Below are positions 53,833-61,920 of a stretch of 64,000 bases of DNA, piece after piece. The stretch lies in NCBI RefSeq assembly GCF_026625985.1, contig NZ_CP113116.1, positions 2,914,001 through 2,978,000 of the forward strand. Direction: 5' to 3'. The translations under genes and the position numbers were made by a program. Positions within the stretch are counted from its first letter, which is position 1. Each line of letters begins with the position of its first letter. Source of the stretch: Mycobacterium sp. Aquia_213. GTDB taxonomy: Bacteria > Actinomycetota > Actinomycetes > Mycobacteriales > Mycobacteriaceae. The notes below the pieces were generated by a model. The model saw only the letters and a program-made list of their open reading frames with translations. It made no database searches and was not told where the DNA came from.

Positions 53833-54684
53833 ATGGCGACTCCGTTGGACCGGGTAACCCATCTCGACCTGGTGGCTCGGCTGAAGTCCGCGTACCCCGA
53901 TCTTCCCGACGCACCAACGCCGGATCTCATCGACCACGAGCGCTTCACGGCCTATGCCAAGACGCCCCATGACGTCGGTGGGGAGCCGGACGCCCCCATC
54001 GCATGGGAGAACAAGCAATACGAGATCTGGGAAGAGAACACCTACATCATGTGTGAGGTGCTCGGCTGGCGCGGAATCTGGCTGTCGGAGGAACGACGCC
54101 GGATGGGCAATGTCGACCTGGGCCGCGCCATCTATCTGGGTCTGCCCTACTACGTGCGCTGGTTGCTCGCGGTGGTGCGTGTCCTCGTCGAGAAACACCA
54201 CATCGGGCTGAGCGAGCTGGCCGAACGCATGGTCGAGGTGAAGGCCCGCTACGACGGCGGGTTGCAGGGTAAGCCCTTGGAGGCCAAGCCGAAATTCGAA
54301 GGCGACCCGGCCACGGTCACGCGCAATGAACACCACATCCACGCCGTCGGCAAGGGCGACCCGCAGATCTTTGCCGGACAGGCCGGCGAGCCGAAGTTCC
54401 GGGTCGGCGACCAAGTCCTCGTGAAGGACCTGCCCATCCTGCTCTATACCCGTACCCAGGAATACGTGCGGGGCGCAAAAGGCGAGATCGCCGTCGTCAC
54501 ATACGAAAGCCCCGCCGCCGAGGACGAGACCTGGGCCGGGCCCGATCAAAAACCCGAGTGGTTCTACATCGTTCGGTTCAACCTCTCGGAGCTCTGGCAC
54601 GGCTACACCGGTCCCACCAATGACACGTTGCAAACCGAGATCCCGGAGCGGTGGCTCGAAGCGGTCGAAAGGACCTCAGCATGA
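53833..54684 (+). CDS. nthB: Nitrile hydratase beta subunit
   Basis: 283 residues from the ATG at 53833 (GGGG 6 nt upstream); in-frame starts at 53821 and 53767 are possible. The N-terminal helical part (HDVGGEPDAPIAWENKQYEIWEENTYIM, LVEKHHIGLSELAERMVEVKARY) and the C-terminal SH3-like barrel (FRVGDQVLVKD, GAKGEIAVVTYE, WFYIVRFNLSELWHG) are the two parts of nitrile hydratase beta. The protein is longer than typical beta subunits and has a long N-terminal lead before HDVGG. It forms the heterodimer with the alpha subunit, which it overlaps by 4 bp. Thiocyanate hydrolase is a related alternative. Confidence 0.88.
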   Translation: MATPLDRVTHLDLVARLKSAYPDLPDAPTPDLIDHERFTAYAKTPHDVGGEPDAPIAWENKQYEIWEENTYIMCEVLGWRGIWLSEERRRMGNVDLGRAIYLGLPYYVRWLLAVVRVLVEKHHIGLSELAERMVEVKARYDGGLQGKPLEAKPKFEGDPATVTRNEHHIHAVGKGDPQIFAGQAGEPKFRVGDQVLVKDLPILLYTRTQEYVRGAKGEIAVVTYESPAAEDETWAGPDQKPEWFYIVRFNLSELWHGYTGPTNDTLQTEIPERWLEAVERTSA

Positions 54685-55385
54685 CCGATCACGATCACGA
54701 TCACGATCGCACCGCCGCGCCGATGGTGGACGAGATCACCGACTTCGAAGTCCTCGAGATCGCCCTTCGCGAATTGTGTATCGAGAAGGGAATTTTCACC
54801 GCGGAGGAACACCGCCGCATGACCGAATACGCCGAGCAGATCGGGCCGACTCCGGCGGCCCAGCTGGTGGCGCGGGCCTGGCTCGACCCCGCGTTCAAGG
54901 AGCTGGTGATTTCCGATCCGCTCACCGCGAGTAAGGAAGTCGGCGTCGACTGGCTGGACCCGACGGGTTTCGGCACGCCGAGCGACTTCACGGCCTTCCA
55001 CGTGCTGGTGGATACGCCGACTCTGCACCACGTCATCGTGTGCACGTTGTGTTCCTGCTACCCGCGTCCGATTCTGGGTAATTCGCCCGAGTGGTACCGC
55101 ACGCCCAATTTCCGCCGCCGCATCGTGCGCTGGCCGCGTCAAGTGCTCGCCGAATTCGGACTGTACCTACCCGAAGAGGTCGAGATTCGGGTGGAGGACT
55201 CCAACCAGAAGCACCGCTTCATGGTGATGCCCGTGCGCCCCGGGGGGACCGAAGGCTGGACCGAGGACCAGCTGGCCGAAATCATCACCCGCGACTGCCT
55301 GATCGGTGTGGCACTGCCCAAAGCCGGAGTGACGACGAACGCGATCACCGAAACCCGGCCGGCGATCCATCCGGTCGACAGCTGA
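54681..55385 (+). CDS. nthA: Nitrile hydratase alpha subunit, cobalt type
   Basis: 234 residues from the ATG at 54681 overlapping the beta stop (ATGA). The metal-binding claw is C121-T-L-C124-S-C126 in VCTLCSCYPRP; Thr at the second position is the hallmark of cobalt enzymes (iron enzymes have Ser). The N-terminus is His/Asp-rich (HDHDHDHDR after residue 2-3), which might bind metal during loading. The enzyme hydrates a nitrile to the amide. No amidase is found in the window, so further use of the amide would need a gene elsewhere. Confidence 0.92.
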   Translation: MTDHDHDHDRTAAPMVDEITDFEVLEIALRELCIEKGIFTAEEHRRMTEYAEQIGPTPAAQLVARAWLDPAFKELVISDPLTASKEVGVDWLDPTGFGTPSDFTAFHVLVDTPTLHHVIVCTLCSCYPRPILGNSPEWYRTPNFRRRIVRWPRQVLAEFGLYLPEEVEIRVEDSNQKHRFMVMPVRPGGTEGWTEDQLAEIITRDCLIGVALPKAGVTTNAITETRPAIHPVDS

Positions 55386-55402
55386 TTGCCGGGGTCGCAC
55401 GG

Positions 55403-55774
55403 ATGAGTACCAGCGAAGGTGTGCAGACGGGCGCTGACTCCACGATCGCCCCGCTTGCGAAAATCGTTGAGCGAAACCAGGTCTGGAGCCGCATGGCGGC
55501 CAAACACGGAGTCGACAACCCGACACCCCCTTGGAAGACGAGCCTTGACGGCATTTGCGACGCGCTCGATCAAAGTGCCTGTGGCCCAGAGGTACTCGGC
55601 TTCGTCGACCGGCGCAACGAAGAGGACACCCTGTCGGCGACGGTGTATGCCGAACTGCCCTACCCGGAAAACCGATTGGTCGCGCTGGCTCATTCACTCT
55701 TGGCGCGTGGTGTGATCGACGAGTCCGAACTCGAAGAACGCATGGCAGCGGTGCGGGCCAGGCTCGAATCCTGA
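55403..55774 (+). CDS. Nitrile hydratase accessory/activator protein
   Basis: 123 residues from the ATG at 55403, 17 bp after the alpha stop. The segment PPWKTSLDGICDALDQ and the stretch LPYPENRLVALAHSLLARGVIDESELEERM resemble the N-terminal helical region of nitrile hydratase beta, as in the activators of cobalt enzymes, which deliver metal by alpha-subunit swapping. It could alternatively be a structural subunit as in three-gene thiocyanate hydrolases. It is the last gene of the nthBA unit. Confidence 0.82.
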   Translation: MSTSEGVQTGADSTIAPLAKIVERNQVWSRMAAKHGVDNPTPPWKTSLDGICDALDQSACGPEVLGFVDRRNEEDTLSATVYAELPYPENRLVALAHSLLARGVIDESELEERMAAVRARLES

Positions 55775-56071
55775 TCGATCGCGGCGACGCACATCACACG
55801 CTGCTTTTTCGTCGTTGTGCTTTGGGTGCGCTATGCTGGCACCAACGTTGGCCTCACAGCTAGATGTCAACTACGTCGTGGAACGCTTCTTCATCCCACC
55901 TGGTGCCACCCCGAAATTCGGGCTAACTCACCACGTTCAGATGATCCGTGCATCCGCACTAGCTTGTCTCGCGGCGATCGATTTTGCCCTCCGGCAATCT
56001 CGCCAACTTGTGCTGAGAACCGCGCGACAACCGGCGGTCCGGCATGACCGATGCCTGAAAGGCACCGAAAA
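55775..56071 (+). promoter_or_regulatory. Long leader region of the DEAD-box helicase gene
   Basis: 297 bp without an established gene. A TATGCT -10-like hexamer lies at about 55832. If used, the helicase transcript would have a leader of over 200 nt. Within it, 55863-55925 is an ATG frame of 20 codons plus stop with no good ribosome site. Whether this region carries a regulatory leader cannot be decided here. Confidence 0.35.
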
Positions 56072-57460
56072 GTGACTACCGACAAAACCTTTGCCGAACT
56101 CGGCGTGCGCGGACAAATCGTCAGCACGCTCGCGGAGCGCGGCATAGCACATCCCTTTCCGATCCAGATCGCGACCCTGCCGGACACGCTGGCCGGCCGC
56201 GACGTACTCGGCCGCGGGAAAACGGGCAGCGGTAAGACGCTGGCCTTCTCGATTCCGCTGGTGAGCCGACTCTCCGAAGGCGGCCGCCGCCGGTCGCGGC
56301 CATCGGGTTTGGTGCTCGCACCCACCCGTGAGCTGGCGAGCCAGATCACCGCGACGCTCGAACCGCTGGCAGCCGCGTGCGGTCTGCGCGTCACGACGAT
56401 CTTCGGCGGTGTCTCCCAACACCGTCAGGTGGTGGCCCTCAAATCCGGCGTCGACATCGTGGTGGCCTGCCCGGGCCGGCTCGAGGATCTAATGAAGCAA
56501 CGACTGATCAGCCTCGATGCCGTCGAAATCACCGTGATCGACGAAGCCGATCACATGGCCGATCTCGGCTTTCTGCCCGGCGTCACCCGAATCCTCGCCG
56601 CGACGCCGAATGGCGGCCAGCGGCTGATGTTTTCGGCGACCCTGGACAACGGCGTCGACAAGCTCGTCAATCGCTTCCTGCGCGACGAGGTGCTGCACTC
56701 CGTCGATGGGGTCGACTCGCCGGTATCCGAGATGACGCATCACGTGTTCCACGTCGCCAATGCGGATGCCAAGAAGGAAGTTGTGCACCGGCTCGCTTCC
56801 GGAACCGGCCGCCGAATTCTGTTCATGCGCACCAAGCATCAAGCGCGCAAACTCGCCAAGCAGCTCACCGAATCGGGAGTTCCGTCAGTCGACTTGCACG
56901 GCAACCTGTCTCAGCCTGCGCGCGAGCGCAACCTGGCGATGTTCGCCTCGGGCGGCGCCCGGGTACTGGTGGCAACCGATATCGCGGCGCGCGGCGTGCA
57001 CGTCGACGAGGTCGAACTTGTCGTGCACATCGACCCGCCGGCCGAGCACAAGTCTTATCTGCACCGGTCCGGACGCACGGCGCGGGCGGGCAGCGCCGGT
57101 GACGTCGTCACCGTGGTCCTGCCCGAGCAGCGACACGACACCCAGGCGTTGATGCGCAAGGCCGGTATCAAGGTCGCGCCTCAGCAGGTGACCGCGACGT
57201 CGGAGGCAGTGCAAGCGCTCGTCGGCGAAACCGCGCCGTATCAGGCGCCCGCACCCGCCACCGCGCCGTCGCGCTCGCCGCAGCAGCATCGACCGAACGG
57301 GGGCGGGCAACGGGGCCGCCGGAATAACAGCCGGTCTCCGAAAAGCACTTCCGCCCGCACCGAACCGGCGATCTCGCACCGCAGCAACACACCTAACCAC
57401 CGCACCGCTACGCCGACGCGGCGAGTCGATCGTCGTCGATCGAGCCGCACGCAAGGGTAG
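56072..57460 (+). CDS. DEAD-box ATP-dependent RNA helicase (RhlE-like)
   Basis: 462 residues from a GTG at 56072 with GAAAGG upstream; an ATG seven codons earlier lacks a ribosome site. Motifs in order: Q-motif region (TFAELGV, PFPIQIATLP), Walker A GRGKTGSGKT, PTRELA, IDEADHMADLGF (DEAD box), FSAT, and HRSGRTARAG. The last ~90 residues are basic, Pro/Arg-rich and probably an RNA-binding tail. It unwinds RNA in degradation or ribosome assembly, and such enzymes are often cold-induced. It is independent of the nitrile hydratase genes upstream. Confidence 0.93.
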   Translation: MTTDKTFAELGVRGQIVSTLAERGIAHPFPIQIATLPDTLAGRDVLGRGKTGSGKTLAFSIPLVSRLSEGGRRRSRPSGLVLAPTRELASQITATLEPLAAACGLRVTTIFGGVSQHRQVVALKSGVDIVVACPGRLEDLMKQRLISLDAVEITVIDEADHMADLGFLPGVTRILAATPNGGQRLMFSATLDNGVDKLVNRFLRDEVLHSVDGVDSPVSEMTHHVFHVANADAKKEVVHRLASGTGRRILFMRTKHQARKLAKQLTESGVPSVDLHGNLSQPARERNLAMFASGGARVLVATDIAARGVHVDEVELVVHIDPPAEHKSYLHRSGRTARAGSAGDVVTVVLPEQRHDTQALMRKAGIKVAPQQVTATSEAVQALVGETAPYQAPAPATAPSRSPQQHRPNGGGQRGRRNNSRSPKSTSARTEPAISHRSNTPNHRTATPTRRVDRRRSSRTQG

Positions 57461-57472
57461 TTTCGCGGGGCC

Positions 57473-58018
57473 TCACGCCCGCGCCAGCAGCCACGCTTGC
57501 CCGTGGCCCTCGCCGGCGGCGATGACGTCCAGTTCACCGAAGGCCGCCGCGAGCTCCCCGGGCGCCGCGCGAAACGGACCTGGTTCGGCCCCGACTTCGC
57601 TCAGCGCCGCCGCGGCCAGCAGTCCGCCCGGTGCCAAGCGATCGATGATCGCCTGGTCGAGGCGGCGATCGCGGAACTTATGGCAGACGATGACGTCGAC
57701 GGGTGGCCCGTCCGGCAGGCCGTCGTCGAGATCCACGACGTCGAACCTGCAGCGCTCCTCGACGCCGCTGCGTCGGGCCAGTTCTCGTGCCTGCCCAATG
57801 GCCACCGCGGAGACGTCCAATCCGACGGCCTCCAGACCCCGCTGGCCCAGCCAAACGGTGGCGTATCCCCGGCCGCAGGCGATGTCCAGGGCCCGCCCGG
57901 TGGTCGGGAAGATGTCCGCATAGGCGGCAAACGCGGCGGGAGGTGCCACGGCACCGCCGGAGACCGGTCCCTTGCTCGCGTACCGCTCGTCCCACCGGAG
58001 CTGGTCCTCACGGGTCAC
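57473..58018 (-). CDS. Class I SAM-dependent methyltransferase
   Basis: 181 residues from a GTG at 58018 with AAGG 8 nt upstream; the frame is open to 58117. Motif I ALDIACGRGYATVWLGQRG binds S-adenosylmethionine, and motif II-like VGLDVS follows. The start TREDQLRWDERYASKG is typical of small tellurite-resistance/thiopurine-type or ubiE-like methyltransferases. Substrate unknown. It is convergent with the helicase gene, 12 bp apart. Confidence 0.85.
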   Translation of the reverse strand: MTREDQLRWDERYASKGPVSGGAVAPPAAFAAYADIFPTTGRALDIACGRGYATVWLGQRGLEAVGLDVSAVAIGQARELARRSGVEERCRFDVVDLDDGLPDGPPVDVIVCHKFRDRRLDQAIIDRLAPGGLLAAAALSEVGAEPGPFRAAPGELAAAFGELDVIAAGEGHGQAWLLARA

Positions 58019-58070
58019 AGCGGTCACCTTACGACTCGCCCGGCACCAGAATCCAACACCCACAAGTTCT

Positions 58071-58082
58071 GGACAGCTGTCC
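58071..58082. promoter_or_regulatory. Perfect 12-bp palindrome upstream of methyltransferase and TetR genes
   Basis: GGACAGCTGTCC is a perfect palindrome in the 200-bp region between the divergent methyltransferase and TetR genes. It is a candidate operator. Confidence 0.4.
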
Positions 58083-58207
58083 GCATTTGACGCGGCGGGC
58101 CGCGTTTGCCCGTCCACCAGGCCGGGCGAGAGAGATGTCGTTGCTGCTGTACCGCGCCGTTTAGCGGCGATGGGGCGCCGTTGTTGGCCGCGGGCATTCG
58201 GTTTCCT

Positions 58208-58222
58208 ACACTGGACGAGTGT
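58208..58222. promoter_or_regulatory. Inverted repeat over the TetR start
   Basis: ACACT-GGACG-AGTGT overlaps the GTG start of the TetR gene. A repressor bound here would block its own gene and the downstream fadD. Confidence 0.35.
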
Positions 58223-58818
58223 CTAGAGAAGTGGCTCCCGCTGCCAGGACGGTGGACGGTGCCACGGGTGCCCGCCGCTCGGATCGTCGGCCAGGGCAAA
58301 CGATCCGCAAGGTCCTCGACGCCGGGCTGGCGGAACTGCGCGCATCGTCCTTCGCCAACCTGACGATGCGAGCCGTTGCCGCCCGTGCCGGGGTATCCCC
58401 GGCCAGCGCATACACCTACTTCCCGTCGAAAAGCGCGCTGGTGGCCGCCGTCTACCTGCGTTTTCTGCGCGAGCTGCCGCTGCACACAGATGTCAACGAC
58501 ACCACCAAGACCCGGGTGAGCGCGACGCTGCGGGACATGGCGGTGGCCGTGGCCGACGAACCCGAGTTGAGCGCTGCCTGCGGAGCGGCGTTGATGGCCG
58601 ACGATCCCGCCGTACAGCCGCTGCGCGAACAGATCGGCGAAGAAGTGTCCAAGCGGATCGCCGCCGCGCTGGGCCCGGGCTGGCCGCGCGCCGTGAAATC
58701 CACCCTGCAGATGACCTTCGCCGGTGCGCTGATGACAGCGCGGTTTGTCGACTACGAGGAGATCGCCGGGCAACTCGACGAAGCGGTCAACCTCATCTTG
58801 GGAGCTTCGGTTGCCTAA
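58219..58818 (+). CDS. TetR family transcriptional regulator upstream of a fadD gene
   Basis: 199 residues from a GTG at 58219. The helix-turn-helix is LTMRAVAARAGVSPASAYTYFPSKSALVAAVY. The C-terminal helical ligand domain is not assignable. It is 38 bp upstream of an acyl-CoA synthetase gene on the same strand, so it probably controls that operon in response to an acyl-CoA or fatty acid, as many mycobacterial TetR-FadD pairs do. Confidence 0.9.
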   Translation: MSREVAPAARTVDGATGARRSDRRPGQTIRKVLDAGLAELRASSFANLTMRAVAARAGVSPASAYTYFPSKSALVAAVYLRFLRELPLHTDVNDTTKTRVSATLRDMAVAVADEPELSAACGAALMADDPAVQPLREQIGEEVSKRIAAALGPGWPRAVKSTLQMTFAGALMTARFVDYEEIAGQLDEAVNLILGASVA

Positions 58819-58856
58819 CCCCGCCGGGTCTCGCCGGCGAAACTTTGAGGAGAGCT

Positions 58857-60530
58857 ATGGGTGAAAACGGATTCAACCTGTCGACCGTGTTTTCCACTCT
58901 GGCACAGGCGCTGCCCAAGCAACGCGTGCTGTTTTGGCGCGGCAGGGAATGGTCCTACGCCGAAATGGACGCGCGCGTGGACGGCGTCGCCCACTACTTG
59001 GCATCGCTGGGACTGGGATGTCACACCGAACGGGATCGCCTGCAGGGCCACGAATCCGGCCAGGATCACATCGGGCTGTACCTGCGCAACGGCAACCACT
59101 ACCTGGAGGCGATGATCGGGGCCTACCGATCGCGAATCGCACCGTTCAACGTGAACTACCGCTACGTCGATGCCGAACTCGTCTATCTGCTCGCCAACGC
59201 GCAAGCCCGGGCCCTGGTCTACAACGCCGAGTTCGCACCTCGCGTCGCATCGATCCGCGATCAACTCCCCCACCTGGAATTCCTGATCCAGGTGGCCGAC
59301 GATTCCGGTCAGCCGCTGCTGCCCGGCGCGGTGGACTACGAATCGATCGTCGAAACCCCTTCCCCGCCCAGCGGAATGCCCACTCCCAGCGGGGACGACC
59401 TGTACATGCTCTACACCGGCGGCACCACCGGAATGCCCAAGGGCGTGCTGTGGCGGCAGAACGATGTGTTCGTATCCTCAATGGGAGGACGGCCTTTCGG
59501 CTCCGATGAGGCGATGAAGTCCTACGACGAACTGGCCGAGCGCGCGTCCGCGGCGCCCGGTTTCGCATCCGTGCTGCTGATCCCGCCGCTGATGCACGGC
59601 GCCGCGCAGTGGGGCGCGTTCCAGATCATGACGATGGGCGGCTGGGTCACGTTCCCCGACGACGTGCACAGCATTCGGGCCGACGAGATTCTGCGACTGG
59701 TCGAACGCGAACGGGTGATGAGCATCCCGGTCGTCGGCGACGCGATCGCGCGCCCGCTGATCGACGAGATCGAACGCGGTGACTACGACCTATCGGGGCT
59801 GATCAATATCAGCAATGGCGGGGCCGCATTGACCCCCAGTGTGCGCAAGCGCTTTCTCACGGCGCTGCCGAACCTGCTGGTGATCGATAGCGCCGGGGCC
59901 TCCGAAACGGGCCTGCAGATGAGCGCCCTGCCGACGCAGTCGGAGCCCACCGCGGTGGCCACGTTCACCCCGGGGTCCGAGACCGGGGTTTTGGCAACAG
60001 ATTTCAGTCGTGAGATAGGGCCGGGCGGCGGCGAGGGATGGCTGGCGCGGCGCAACATGATCCCGCTCGGCTACCTCGGCGACGCGGAGAAGACAGCACG
60101 CACCTTCCCCGTCGTCGACGGGGTGCGCTGGTCGATTCCCGGCGACCGGGCCCGGTTCCTCGCCGACGGGCGCATCGAGCTGCTCGGGCGCGACGCCGTG
60201 ACGATCAACTCCGGCGGCGAAAAGATCTTCGCGGAGGAAGTGGAGGCCGCGATGGCCGAGCACCCCGGTATCTACGACGTCGTCGTCACCGGCCGGCCGT
60301 CGGAGCGCTGGGGCAACGAGGTCGTCGCGATCGTTCAACTCGTCGAGGGCCAAGATCCCTCCGACGCGGACCTGCTGGAGACGTGCCAGCAACACCTCGC
60401 GCGATACAAGCTGCCGAAGGCCATCGTCCGCACGGCCAAAGTCCAGCGCTCGCCGGCCGGTAAGGCCGACTATCGGTGGGCCAAGCAGGTCGCCGCCGAG
60501 AGCCTGCCCACCACAACAGGATCCGGCTAG
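58857..60530 (+). CDS. Fatty-acyl-CoA synthetase (FadD family)
   Basis: 557 residues from the ATG at 58857 with GAGGAG just upstream. ANL motifs: YTGGTTGMPKGV (P-loop), DSAGASETG, the nucleotide-binding GDRARFLADGRIELLGRD, and SGGEKIFAEEVE; RSPAGKADYRWAKQ carries the C-terminal catalytic Lys. The sequence is of the FadD type that activates bulky or steroid-like acids as well as fatty acids. It probably makes a CoA thioester for beta-oxidation. Confidence 0.9.
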   Translation: MGENGFNLSTVFSTLAQALPKQRVLFWRGREWSYAEMDARVDGVAHYLASLGLGCHTERDRLQGHESGQDHIGLYLRNGNHYLEAMIGAYRSRIAPFNVNYRYVDAELVYLLANAQARALVYNAEFAPRVASIRDQLPHLEFLIQVADDSGQPLLPGAVDYESIVETPSPPSGMPTPSGDDLYMLYTGGTTGMPKGVLWRQNDVFVSSMGGRPFGSDEAMKSYDELAERASAAPGFASVLLIPPLMHGAAQWGAFQIMTMGGWVTFPDDVHSIRADEILRLVERERVMSIPVVGDAIARPLIDEIERGDYDLSGLINISNGGAALTPSVRKRFLTALPNLLVIDSAGASETGLQMSALPTQSEPTAVATFTPGSETGVLATDFSREIGPGGGEGWLARRNMIPLGYLGDAEKTARTFPVVDGVRWSIPGDRARFLADGRIELLGRDAVTINSGGEKIFAEEVEAAMAEHPGIYDVVVTGRPSERWGNEVVAIVQLVEGQDPSDADLLETCQQHLARYKLPKAIVRTAKVQRSPAGKADYRWAKQVAAESLPTTTGSG

Positions 60531-60570
60531 ACCAGCGTCGGGTCCGGCTCGCCGGCCCGCAACCGCCAAC

Positions 60571-60596
60571 GATCATCTAGCTGCGACGATATGATC
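60571..60596. promoter_or_regulatory. Inverted repeat upstream of the second TetR gene
   Basis: GATCAT and ATGATC are perfect arms around 14 bp, and CTAGC follows each half. It lies 44 bp upstream of the TetR start at 60640. Candidate autoregulatory operator. Confidence 0.4.
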
Positions 60597-60639
60597 TAGC
60601 GGTGATGATGACCGACGACACGTTTGCCGCCCGTTAACG

Positions 60640-61308
60640 ATGCGCAGTCACGGTTGGGCAGGGAATACCCCCGCTTCCGATGAGGAGGCGATCGAGCGGA
60701 TCCTGGATGCGGCGGACAAGATCATCGACGAGCGCGGTTCGGCCATGCGGATCGCCGACGTCGCCCGCGCGCTGGGCGTGACCCGCCAGACCGTGTACCG
60801 GTATTTCCCCGGAACCCAGGCATTACTGGTCGCAAGTGCGATGCGGTCGGCCGACGGCTTCCTCGATCATCTGGCGGCCCACCTCAAAGGCATCACCGAC
60901 CCTGTCCAGGCGGTGACCGAGAGTTTCGCCTTCGCGGTGGAACAGCTGGCCTCCGACAACCAGCTCGAGGTGGTGCTCAACCGGCGCCACCGCGGCGGGC
61001 AGACGATCTCCATCGTGTCCGACACCGCGCTGGCCTTCGGGCGATCGATGCTGCACCGCTTCGATATCGATTGGGAGCAGCACGGTTTCGACGACGCGGG
61101 CCTGGACGAGTTGAACGAATTCACCCTTCGGTTGCTGCACTCGTTCCTGGCCGACCCGGGCCGGCCCCCGCGCAGCGGCACGGATCTTCGTCGCTACCTG
61201 ATCCGGTGGATCGGACCGGCGATTGCCTATCCGCAACTCGAGCAGGCAATGGACCCGCTGCGGACTCCCGAACCCCGAGTCCGGCGGCGGCCGTCGGCGG
61301 CGTCCTGA
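60640..61308 (+). CDS. TetR family transcriptional regulator
   Basis: 222 residues. The helix-turn-helix is MRIADVARALGVTRQTVYRYFPGTQALLVASAM, followed by an all-helical ligand domain of the type with RRHRGGQTISIVSD. It stands between fadD and a small membrane-protein gene 32 bp downstream, with which it is probably co-transcribed. The inverted repeat at 60571-60596 suggests autoregulation. Confidence 0.9.
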   Translation: MRSHGWAGNTPASDEEAIERILDAADKIIDERGSAMRIADVARALGVTRQTVYRYFPGTQALLVASAMRSADGFLDHLAAHLKGITDPVQAVTESFAFAVEQLASDNQLEVVLNRRHRGGQTISIVSDTALAFGRSMLHRFDIDWEQHGFDDAGLDELNEFTLRLLHSFLADPGRPPRSGTDLRRYLIRWIGPAIAYPQLEQAMDPLRTPEPRVRRRPSAAS

Positions 61309-61340
61309 TTCGCAGGCCAGCTGCCCAAGGAGGAGTAGAC

Positions 61341-61814
61341 ATGGTCGGACTGGGACAGATCGCACTGGACGGTGCACCGGTTTTCGGTGCGGCCATGCTC
61401 GCGGTTGCGGCCGTGCAATTCCGAGGGCCCGATTATCGGAAAATGATCCAGCAGGACATGGAACTGCTCGATCGCCTGCCACCCGAGTCCACCGAAAGGC
61501 GCGATGCGCTGCAGAACTCGATCGATGCCCGCATCGACGACCTGGTCGACTCCGCGAACCGCAGCCGCGCCTGGCGCCGGGCCGCGATGTCGTACCAGGG
61601 CAACTGGCGCGATGTGGTGGTGTTGCTCTGTGCGGTGCTCTTCACGATCGTCTGGTGGGACGTCGACCACAGCCGAGGCAACTGGCTGCCGATGGCCATC
61701 CTGCTGGTCATGCTGTGCGTCGTGGCCGCCGCCTACGCATTCCGCGGCGTGCTCCGCGCAACCAGTGCGTTTGTACACAAGCGGCGCGCCGGTGAGGCGG
61801 AAGCACCAAAGTAG
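61341..61814 (+). CDS. Small integral membrane protein, unknown function
   Basis: 157 residues with an AAGGAGGAG ribosome site 6 nt before the ATG, which fixes the start. Three hydrophobic helices are predicted: about 8-27, 92-110 and 118-138. A polar helical segment of about 60 residues lies between the first two (DMELLDRLPPESTERRDALQ). It may be a membrane-tethered sensor or structural protein. No family was recognised. Likely operon with the preceding TetR gene. Confidence 0.75.
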   Translation: MVGLGQIALDGAPVFGAAMLAVAAVQFRGPDYRKMIQQDMELLDRLPPESTERRDALQNSIDARIDDLVDSANRSRAWRRAAMSYQGNWRDVVVLLCAVLFTIVWWDVDHSRGNWLPMAILLVMLCVVAAAYAFRGVLRATSAFVHKRRAGEAEAPK

Positions 61815-61920
61815 CTGCGCCACAACAGTTTACCGATCAGCTGCCGGCAAGGCCGACACGCCTGGCGACACGAAAACGCATAACAGGCGCTCGTGGTGAA
61901 AATGTGACAAAATTCAACGC

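Noticed and set aside
57466..57483. GCGGG/CCCGC hairpin between the convergent helicase and methyltransferase genes
   Set aside because: Only 5 bp with an 8-nt loop in very GC-rich DNA; not distinguishable from chance.
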